Assembly (NCBI GenBank): GCA_947247005.1
Contig: OX365944.1
Span: forward strand, 24,651,501-24,715,500
Reading direction: 5' to 3'
Source of the DNA: Spisula solida
Lineage: Eukaryota > Mollusca > Bivalvia > Venerida > Mactridae
DNA: 64,000 bases
Part shown: positions 37,001 to 49,000 of the stretch, piece after piece
Layout: each line of letters opens with the position of its first letter
Position numbering within the stretch: the stretch's first letter is position 1
Notes under the pieces: generated by a model
Databases searched by the model: none
Seen by the model: only the letters and a program-made list of their open reading frames with translations
What the model was told of the DNA's origin: nothing
Program-made: the position numbers and the translations under genes

Positions 37001-40000
37001 CCGTTACCATAATCGTCAGAAACAAAATAAATTCTGCCCTCTTCGAACTTCACATCGACAAATTTCGTAACTTTACTACTTCCCTGGTTTACTGCATGAA
37101 CATTCCTTTCTGCTCCACTCCCAAACCTTTTCCGGTGCCTTTGGGTACTCGTCACAGTACTGGTTTGTAAGTGCTCACAATGCGCTTGATGTCTTTCAAG
37201 TGATTTCCTTTTAAAATATGCTGAAAATGATGACATAGATTTTAGTATGCTGTTTTTTGTAATCTACAAAAATAAAAGTTCAAAATTTCCATAATACTGA
37301 TAACTTATTTTACAAAATAATATTTGATGTCTTTCCTATAAATAACGTAGTGTAATTATTTCTCAAAATACCTACCCGGTACATCAATACTAATACTGAT
37401 AACTAACTTGATTTAACAAATTTGAAACTTTCAACCGTGTTAAAATAGTTTTTTAAAATTTTTTGGAAATGACCGAAATGTACATGTAGTGTGATTCAAA
37501 TGGACATACAAAATAAATTTATAGACAGTATAACTATATGGGGCGTTCTCACTATTTTCTTCATTTTTTAGATCTGTTTTGAAGATCTGGATCAACATTC
37601 ATTGGATTTCATAATGCACTGATATAAATATCATTTATTCTGGTGAGAATTTGTCTACTTCTTACAGCCCAGTGTACACTTTTTACTTCTGTTGTTTATT
37701 TTTTCCATGAAAGTTATTTACAATACAAGTACATGTATGAATGGCATATCACATGTGAAATGACAGTTTAGTTTATACTAATTTATTTAAGGTCGATTGT
37801 GAAACAAGTTTTTCCAACTTATATTAATCACTCTCGACACCTCATTCCTGATGTTATCCATCGCCACGAGGGTATGAGAGAAGAGAAGCCAGTTTCCCTT
37901 TTATGCTGAGCGTCTAGCAAGGGCATTTCTGGTACCATTTTTATTTCGTCTTTGGTATGACGCGGCCAGGGATCGAACCCGAGACCTCCCGCACTCGAAG
38001 CGAACGCTCAACCACTAGGCTATCGAGGAGGCGGTGACAGTTGGTATTGTAACCTTGTACTTACAACAAATGGACCAGGTTCATTTATGGTTTAATTTGG
38101 CCCAGAGTTTTATAAAAAAAAATAGAACTTGCATGTTCCTAAAAATCGGTTCCATGTTTCTAATAACCTATCACTGTCTTTCAAATAATCAAGCATACAT
38201 TTTCAAATTTCCATAGTAATACCTTGACAAATCTACTTTTAAATATCGAGGGTTGCCTGCAAGACTGTCGTAACTGCTTATTATTAACGAAGGACATACT
38301 GCAGTCTTGTAGGCAACCCTCGATATGTCATGTTAAGCAAAAAGTGTCATTTTTAGCCATTTTCATGGCGTAAAATCTTCCCAAAAACCACAATGGCATT
38401 CTTGCGACACTTTGATATCTTGTAAATTACATATAAAAACTTGCAGAACACTAGTTACGTAAAAGTATTAAAGTGTCGCAGGACTGCCATCATGGTTTTT
38501 CCGGAAGGTTTCACGTCATAAAAAGTCTTGAAATTGGCCAAACATGGGCTAAAGATGACAAATTGATGATATCCTTTGAAGTTTTGCCAACAAATCAAAA
38601 GGGAAATTGGGATATGTATGCTCATTTTTAGCACAAAAAATGTGAAATGTTAAGTTATTTGAATTATAGTAAAGATTTATTGGAACATGCATTTATATTT
38701 TTTTTAAAATCACAGGGCCAAATAAAGCTATAAATGAACCTTGTCGTTTATGAGGCCTAAACAAATTAATGTTGCAATTCTGGTAGTATGCTGAACCAAA
38801 TACGGCAGGCAGGTTTTTGGAAGCCTAGGACATCTTTTTTGTATTATGTAAGTTGGAATATTAGCAACGATCTGGCAAAATGTCGCAAGATATTTCAGGG
38901 TGGGGCAAAAATAGCATAGGTAGTGTCACCAGAACCCCAATACTGTTTTGTTTTGGCCTAAGATGAGGGTCCCTGTGGAGAGGTGGGTTCGAACTGGTTA
39001 GGATATAGTACAGGAAAACTGGTTTGGTGAATTTGCCACTGTATATAACTGAAAAAATTGTCAAGAAATTGGCATAAACTCGAATAAACAAACAAACTGT
39101 GCTAGCACATGCACAACGGATCTCCAGTAAGACCGTACAAAATTCTTTTAGACAAAAAAGATTTTTCAAGAAATTGGCATAAACTCGAAAAAACAAACAA
39201 ACTAAACAAAGAATGTCAATTACCTTTACAGCCCTCGCACTTTTCATATTTTGGTTTATGCCAGTTATTGGTCCTACAATGAACAAAAAATTCTCTTTAC
39301 AAAATAAACAGACTATGAATTCTAATCTAAGGTAAATATATTTTGCAAAACATTTTTGGCAACAAATATTCGGGGTGGCACAGTAATCTAGTGGGCAACG
39401 CTCTGCTCTTGACTATGGATCAAGTGGTCCCTGGTTTGAAACTCCAACTAAAGATGAGCTGGTTGATAACCATGAGGTAGTCTCTCGAGTATCAATGCTA
39501 TATACTGTTAACGTTAAAGAACCAAAGAGTTTACACAGGGAGAACTAATGTATCACACCTGGATTCCTTGTATTACAGACATTCGAGAGAACTAATGTAT
39601 CACACCTAGATTCCTTGTATCACAGACACTCCAGAGAACTAAGGTATCACACCTAGATTCCTTGTATCACAGACACTCGAGAGAACTAAGGTATCACACC
39701 TAGATTCCTTGAATTACAGACATTCGAGAGAACTAAGGTATCACACCTAGATTCCTTGTATCACAGACACTCGAGAGAACTAATGTATCACACCTAGATT
39801 CCTTGTATCACAGACACTCGAGAGAACTAAGGTATCACACCTAGATTCCTTGTATCACAGACACTCGAGAGAACTAAGGTATCACACCTAGATTCCTTGT
39901 ATCACAGACACTCGAGAGAACTAAGGTATCACACCTAGATTCCTGGTATCACAGACACTCGAGAGAACTAAGGTATCACACCTAGATTCCTTGTATCACA

Positions 40001-43000
40001 GACACTCGAGAGAACTAAGGTATCACACCTTGACTCCTTGTATCACAGACACTCGAGAGAACCAAGGTATCACACCTTGAATCCTTGTATCACAGACACT
40101 CGAGAGAACTAAGGTATCACACCTAGATTCCTTGTATCACAGACACTCGAGAGAACTAAGGTATCACACCTAGATTCCTTGTATCACAGACACTCGAGAG
40201 AACTAATGTATCATACCTGGATTCCTTGTATCACAGACACTCGACAGAACTAAGGTATCACACCTTGTATCACAGATACTCGAGAGAACTAATGTATCAC
40301 ACCTTGACTCCTTGTATCACAGACACTGGAGAGAACTAAGGTATCACACCTAGATTCCTTGTATCACAGACACTGGAGAGAACTAAGGTATCACACCTTG
40401 ATTCCTTGTATCACAGACACTGGAGAGAACTAAGGTATCACACCTTGATTCCTTGTATCACAGACACTGGAGAGAACTAAGGTATCACACCTTGATTCCT
40501 TGTATCACAGACACTCGAGAGAACTAAGGTATCACACCGGGATTCCTTGTATCACAGACACTCGAGAGAACTAAGGTATCACACCTAGATTCCTTGTATC
40601 ACAGACACTCGAGAGAACTAAGGTATCACACCTTGTATCACAGATACTCGAGAGAACTAATGTATCACACCTTGACTCCTTGTATCACAGACACTCGAGA
40701 GAACTAATGTATCACACCTTGACTCCTTGTATCACAGACACTCGAGAGAACTAAGGTATCACACCTTGACTCCTTGTATCACAGACACTCGAGAGAACTA
40801 ATGTATCACACCTTGACTCCTTGTATCACAGACACTCGAGAGAACTAATGTATCACACCTTGACTCCTTGTATTACAGACACTCGAGAGAACTAATGTAT
40901 CACACCTTGACTCCTTGTATCACAGACACTCGAGAGAACTAATGTATCACACCTTGACTCCTTGTATCACAGACACTCGAGAGAACTAATGTATCACACC
41001 TTGACTCCTTGTATTACAGACACTCGAGAGAACTAAGGTATCACACCTAGATTCCTTGTATCACAGACACTCGAGAGAACTAAGGTATCACACCTAGATT
41101 CCTTGTATCACAGACACTCCAGAGAACTAAGGTTTCACACCTAGATTCCTTGTATCACAGACACTCCAGAGAACTAAGGTATCACACCTAGATTCCTTGT
41201 ATCACAGACACTCGAGAGAACCAAGGTATCACACCTAGATTCCTTGTATCACAGACACTCCAGAGAACTAAGGTATCACACCTGGATTCCTTGTATTACA
41301 GACACTCGAGAGAACCAAGGTATCACACCTTGAATCCTTGTATCACAGACACTCGAGAGAACCAAGGTATCACACCTTGAATCCTTGTATCACAGACACT
41401 CGAGAGAACTTATGTATCACACCTTGACTCCTTGTATCACCGACACTCGAGAGAACTAAGGTATCACACCTTGACTCCTTGTATCACCGACACTCGAGAG
41501 AACTAAGGTATCACACCGGGATTCCTTGTATCACAGACACTCGAGAGAACTAAGGTATCACACCTTGACTCCTTGTATCACAGACACTCGAGAGAACTAA
41601 GGTATCACACCGGGATTCCTTGTATCACAGACACTCGAGAGAACTAAGGTATCACACCTTGACTCCTTGTATCACAGACACTCGAGAGAACTAAGGTATC
41701 ACACCTTGACTCCTTGTATCACAGACACTCGAGAGAACTAATGTATCACACCTTGACTCCTTGTATCACAGACACTCGAGAGAACTAAGGTATCACACCT
41801 TGACTCCTTGTATCACAGATACTCGAGAGAACTAATGTATCACACCTGGACTCCTTGTATCACCGACACTCGAGAGAACTAATGTATCACACCTTGACTC
41901 CTTGTATCACAGACACTCGAGAGAACTAAGGTATCACACCTAGATTCCTTGTATCACAGACACTCGAGAGAACTAATGTATCACACCTTGACTCCTTGTA
42001 TCACAGATACTCGAGAGAACTAATGTATCACACCTTGACTCCTTGTATCACAGACACTCGAGAGAACTAATGTATCACACCTGGACTCCTTGTATCACAG
42101 ACACTCGAGAGAACTAAGGTATCACACCTAGATTCCTTGTATCACAGACACTCCAGAGAACTAAGGTTTCACACCTAGATTCCTTGTATCACAGACACTC
42201 CAGAGAACTAAGGTATCACACCTAGATTCCTTGTATCACAGACACTCGAGAGATTTAAGTATCACACCTGGATTCCTTATATCACAGACACTCCAGAGAA
42301 CTAAGGTATCACACCTAGATTCCTTGTATCACAAACACTCGAGAGATTTAAGTATCACACCTAGATTCCTTGTATCACAGACACTCGAGAGAACTAAGGT
42401 ATCACACCTAGATTCCTTGTATCACAGACACTCCAGAGAACTAAGGTATCACACCTGGATTCCTTGTATTACCGACACTCGAGAGAACCAAGGTATCACA
42501 CCTTGAATCCTTGTATCACAGACACTCGAGAGAACTAAGGTATCACACCTAGATTCCTTGTATCACAGACACTCCAGAGAACTAAGGTATCACACCTAGA
42601 TTCCTTGTATCACAGACACTCCAGAGAACTAAGGTATCACACCTGGATTCCTTGTATCACCGACACTCGAGAGAACCAAGGTATCACACCTTGAATCCTT
42701 GTATCACAGACACTCGAGAGAACTAAGGTATCACACCTAGATTCCTTGTATCACAGACACTCCAGAGAACTAAGGTTTCACACCTAGATTCCTTGTATCA
42801 CAGACACTCCAGAGAACTAAGGTATCACACCTAGATTCCTTGTATCACAGACACTCGAGAGAACCAAGGTATCACACCTAGATTCCTTGTATCACAGACA
42901 CTCCAGAGAACTAAGGTATCACACCTGGATTCCTTGTATTACAGACACTCGAGAGAACTAAGGTATCACACCTTGACTCCTTGTATCACCGACACTCGAG

Positions 43001-46000
43001 AGAACTAAGGTATCACACCGGGATTCCTTGTATCACAGACACTCGAGAGAACTAAGGTATCACACCTTGACTCCTTGTATCACAGACACTCGAGAGAACT
43101 AAGGTATCACACCTTGTATTACAGACAGTGGAGAGAACTAAGATATCACACCTTGAATCCTTGTATCACAGACACTCGAGAGAACCAAGGTATCACACCT
43201 TGAATCCTTGTATCACAGACACTCGAGAGAACTTATGTATCACACCTTGACTCCTTGTATCACCGACACTCGAGAGAACTAAGGTATCACACCTTGACTC
43301 CTTGTATCACAGACACTCGAGAGAACTAAGGTATCACACCTAGATTCCTTGTATCACAGACACTCGAGAGAACTAAGGTATCACACCTAGATTCCTTGTA
43401 TCACAGACACTCCAGAGAACTAAGGTTTCACACCTAGATTCCTTGTATCACAGACACTCCAGAGAACTAAGGTATCACACCTAGATTCCTTGTATCACAG
43501 ACACTCGAGAGAACTAAGGTATCACACCTTGACTCCTTGTATCACAGACACTCGAGAGAACTAAGGTATCACACCGGGATTCCTTGTATCACAGACACTC
43601 GAGAGAACTAAGGTATCACACCTTGACTCCTTGTATCACAGACACTCGAGAGAACTAAGGTATCACACCGGGATTCCTTGTATCACAGACACTCGAGAGA
43701 ACTAAGGTATCACACCTTGACTCCTTGTATCACAGACACTCGAGAGAACTAAGGTATCACACCTTGACTCCTTGTATCACAGACACTCGAGAGAACTAAG
43801 GTATCACACCTGGATTCCTTGTATCACAGACACTCAACTGTCTCTTCAAACAAGCAGCAGCTCATCAGCCAATTAGGCAGGGAAAACAACAGGGTAGAGT
43901 TTTATCAAAGCACTATAGACTTCTTAAACTTACGTTCAAATTTATATTCTTTGCAATTCTTGAATAGCTGCAAGTCTGCAAACTGGGGACAGATATTGTT
44001 TGAAGGAGTTCATTAACTGATTCATGAATAATATTCAGATCCATTTACCACAATTTGTAGTTGTAAAAGAATTTGAATTTTAGAATTTGAACATAAGTTT
44101 AAGGTTTCCGAATTGCCTTGATAATACAGTACACTGAAGTATGGAGTAATGGGATAATTAAGTATATATACTTGTTATTGTCTAGGCTCTGTACATCATC
44201 CAAGTTGACAGCTGGTTGATGCTGTCTGGTTTGAACGGGCTGACCATTAAGTTGCACAGTGATATTCGGAGTTGGTGCCAAGATTTTAGTCTCTATATCA
44301 TTCACGGTATCATTTTCCTGAGATTTCAGCGGCGAATTTAGCGTTATCTGATGTGTCGACTGAATGGTCACAGTTTGTGCTAGATGTGTCTGTGCTCTAG
44401 GAACATAAGTAGGGGCACTTGTTATCACAGGGATCGAAACTGAAGCAGTGCCTACTGTTTTCTGTGATGCTTCTGAGTGAGTAAACTTGGCCGGAGATAA
44501 TTTAAATGAAGAATGCTCAGTCGTAAGGATGGAACTAGTTGTTGATGCAGTACTTGGAAACCTTGGATGTCTCAAAGGCGCAGCTGATGAAAAAGTTGGA
44601 TGTCTCAAAGGCGCAGCTGATGAAAAAGTTGGATGTCTCAAAGGCACAGCTGATGAAAAAGTTGGATGTCTCAAAGGCGCAGCTGATGAAAAAGTTGGAT
44701 GTCTCAAAGGCGCAGCTGATGAAAAAGTTGGATGTCTCAAAGGTGCATCCATTGTAAATGGTGGAGCTCTCAAAGTTGAATCAGGTGGAGTGTGTACAGG
44801 TCCCAACTGTGAAGCCAATGGAAATGGTGGAGATTCAAAAGATGAATCAGATCCCAAATATGAATCAGTTGGAGTGTGTACAGGTCCCAACCGTGAAGCC
44901 AATGGAAATGGTGCAGGTCTCAAAGGTGAATAAGATGGAAGTGTTGGAGGCCTCAAAGGGGCATCGGATGGAAAAGTTGACGGTCTCCAAGGTGAAGTCG
45001 ATGTCGGCGCATATGAGGCTGGTGATGATTGAGGTCTCCATGGTGTAGCGGAAGATCTAAAATCTGGCCGAAATGGTGAAAATCTAGGAGGCATCGCTGA
45101 ACTTGAAGAATGCAAAGTTGTTGAAGGTGGAGATCTCCAAGGCATTGGTATAGTTCGAGAAGAAGTAGATGCAAACGCTACATTACTCCAAGGTGATGCA
45201 TTAGGAAGTGAAGAAGACATTGGTGAAGATCTCCAAGTTTCATTGGAAGTATGAGAAGCTGAAGTTGTTTGCATTGGTATGGCTGAGGTACTATTTAAAG
45301 GCGATGTTGGCAAAGGTACGGATGAGGTACTGTTTAAAGCTGAAGTTGTCGGCAAAGGTATGGATGAGATACTGTTTAAAGCTGAAGTTGTTTGCATAGG
45401 TACGGATGAGGTTCTGGCAACATTCCTAGGGCTTCCATAGGAATTAGGTGATCTTCCTGCATCTAATTTCTTCGGAAATGGAATAACAGGTAGCTCCTCT
45501 TCTTCCTCATCGCTGAATGTAATAGAATCCTTACTTTGCTGAGAATCACCAGACTCACTAGAATCAAATAGGGTAGAACTATACAAATCACTCCTTGATA
45601 CATCAAATGAATTTGATAAGGCATTCAGATAACCTGTGTTAGACAGGGTCGCCGTTTTAACACTTGCTGCAGGAGTTAATTGGTCAACCTTTGTTACTCT
45701 CTGACTGTTAACTGTCAATCCAGTTTGTATTTGGACCTCAAGGATGTCATCTGCCGCTATGGTACCGACCTTTGCTTGATCAGATTTACCTGATATCCCA
45801 GGTTTTGAAGTGTTGATAGAGGGACCTGTTGATAACAAGATATGTTTGTAAAACATGTATGCCCCATGGCAGCCCAATAGTCAGAAATGGTGAAGGTCGC
45901 AGTGACCTTGCCCTGTGACCTACTGACCTCAAAATCAATAGGGGTCATCTACTGTTGCTGACCAACCTCCATGGCAAGTTTGAAGATCCTAGGTCAAAGC

Positions 46001-49000
46001 GTTCTTGAGTTATTGAACAGAAACCATTTAAATAGTCAGAAATGGCAAAGGTCACAGTGACCTTGACCTTTGATCTACTGACCTCACAGACAGACATGTG
46101 CAAAGCAATATACCCCATCAAAAGATGGGGGGCATAACAAGATATGTTACACTTACTGTTGAAAACAAACCCAACTTGATAAGGCCAAAACAAGTTATAA
46201 TGGCGGTTCTGGTAACAATAAAATAAAATTGGGTAGGAAGAATAGGGTAGGAAGAAAGGAAAAGCATTTTTTTTAAATTATTTTATTTACCTGACAAACC
46301 AGGATCTGTGGGGACTTCCATCAAAATGTCTTAAAATAATTCAGGCTTATGGCAAAAAATAAGACAAGAAGGTTTACCAGATCAGCAATATTATTTTTTG
46401 TCTTAGGGCAATATAATTATTTAGGTTTCATTAAGTTAGTATACAGTTTTCACAATCATTTTTATCACCATAAAAACATGTTATTTCAATTACGCCTATT
46501 CAATGGCTTATAACTAAATGAACTGGCCATTTTGTGGAGTGTAAAGGAGTGTAACCTAATGAATAGGAAATTTAGTTGGCTGTTACCTACTGAACAGGAT
46601 ATTAAAGAGGACTTTCACTTGAAGAGGAGAACATTTAGTGGTTTGTAACCCAAACCAGCAAGTGTAATTCCTTTGAAATCCGAATAAGCTGACAATAAAA
46701 TTGGACCTTAAGCTGCCAAGATTTTTATGGGGCTTATTAATTCATACAATTTTGTAAATGTGTTATTAGATATTTTAAAATGCTAAAGTGCCCTAAAATA
46801 TAAAAGAACGCTTCACATTACCATCGTCCAGTATTGTGACATCCTCTGCCATCTCCATTCTCGTGATCATTACATCTTGAGCTGGTTCAAACCCAGTCAC
46901 AGAAAGCTCATCTAATAACAAACAAGGAAATAATGTTATAGTATGAAAGTACCAGTAGTCAGTGGAGGAAATTGCCCGATTCAGTGATTCCCCTAATAAC
47001 TTGCCGGATCCGGGAATTTTGCTACTAAAATTACCTGATCGGGTAATAGAAACGCCCACTTTTGAAAAACTAACATGTACATAAGGATAATTGACATGGA
47101 GATGATCTGATCGCATATTTCTTACCACAAAAGGTTTATCTTAAATCCTACCATTCAGAATTATTTTAAATGGTCTAGATTCTGAGATATTAAGTGATTT
47201 ATGTTCAATTCCCATTTGGGCAACTTAAATTTCCCCATCAGGTAAATAAATATATTTTGAATAGTAGTAAGTTGCCCGAACCAATGAATTTAGACTGGTC
47301 AAATTGGCTGTTTTTAAGGCTAAATATCTCAGAATTTAAGAAACACAGTGCAGAGCTTCAATGTTTTCAATGGTTATGTCAGACATAGATGGTCCTGGTT
47401 CTTTCATGCCACATTTTCTACCTTTAAACATTTAACAACATTGAAAAACAGTCACCTGTGTAATGCTAGAATATTCATGAATCAAAGGAAGTCAATGAAA
47501 AATATCAGTAATTGAAGTAACAAGTTTAACTTTAAAGTAGCCATTGTATTTCAATCAGCCATTTCTATGACAATAATAAATGCAGTGTATATGAGTGGCC
47601 TGTGTTCAAATGACCAGAGCAATAGTAATCATGAATGGCATATATGATAAAATTTTCACCGTGTATTTTCTACGTAAGCCTATCAGTCCCACACTATAAT
47701 GAATGTGTAACAGGGTGTATTTGTGTATCATGTTCTGACCTAATAAGAATGGTAACTCTGGTGGTGACTTTGTGAAAAGATAATTGGATTACCTCCCTTA
47801 TATAGAAACAGACCAGGATAAGATAAAGAATTGGCCAACCCCGACAAACTCAAGACAAATTGTGATCCTTATAAGCTTTCTCCAGTTATTACAGAAGATT
47901 TGTCAAAGACTTTGGCAAAATAACTAGAGGATTATTCAAATTACTACCTCCAACTACTGAAAAGGAAGGGAATAGGAAACAAACAGGAATGGCAACAGGG
48001 GGGGGGGGGGGAGAGAACTACCAACAAGTATTTAAACACCTAAAACAGCTGTTAACCTCACCACCTATATAAGGTTACCCAGAATTCAACAAACTGCATA
48101 TGGATGCTAGCACTCAAGGACTGGAAGCTGTGTTATACAAACAACAGGGCTGGTATTCACAAAGCATCTTAGCAGAAAACTTAGAAATTTCTTAAAATCT
48201 CAGCTAAGCAAGAAAATCAACATGCTTAATATATTGCATAGTTTTGAAGCATTATGTAAATAGCTATTAAATTCACTAAGAAACAAGACTGCGTTCAATA
48301 AACGCTTATGCCCCCTGTGGAAGCCTTGTCCATAAATAAGTCTAAGTCCAAAATTAGGTCAAGGTGAAGGTCAAAATGGGGTCAGGTGATACAGGTGTGT
48401 GGAGAGTGTTCATATACAACATCCATGCAAGTTTGGAAGCTTTGTAGCAAGCTATAATGATGCTAGAAGAAACGGTCAATTTGGGTTAACCAGGACGGAC
48501 GAATGGACGGACGAACAGACGGACGAACGGACGGACGGACGGACAGGTGAATCACTATATGCCTCCCGATCTATCGATACGGGGGCATAAAAATGGATTA
48601 TTTTTCAAATTGTGGGAAATATGAGCTGCACAAATTATTGACTTAAGTCAAAATATTTAAGTTTTCACTTAAGATGCTTTGTGAATACCAGCCCAGGGAG
48701 ATAACAAGAAAATAATAGTATATATGCCAGCAGAGCGTTATCAAAATAAGAGAAAAACTCCAGCTCACAAATTGGAATTTTTAGTTTTGAAATTGGCGGT
48801 GACTGAAAAATTCTCAGGTTATTTGACTGGAACAAAATGCACACAATTATATTAATGATATGCACACATTGTATCAAAGCATTGTATCACTTTATTCCTA
48901 AAATTGACAAATTTGATTTACACACAGCTGATTATTTTTTAAGTGTAATGTGAATGTGTATCTGTTGATTTTGCTAACAATGGGCACAAAAGAATGACCA

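Noticed and set aside
39224..39286. 'KNLFCLKEF...[12 protein letters not shown]' repeats near exon 8 as coding
   Set aside because: They lie 3' of the exon 8 donor in intron sequence; the near-repeat is a short local duplication (ttggcataaactcgaa).
44487..45399. Plus-strand frames of 63-148 residues with internal repeats
   Set aside because: Antisense shadows of RNF216 exon 7; the repeats mirror its 33-bp coding units.
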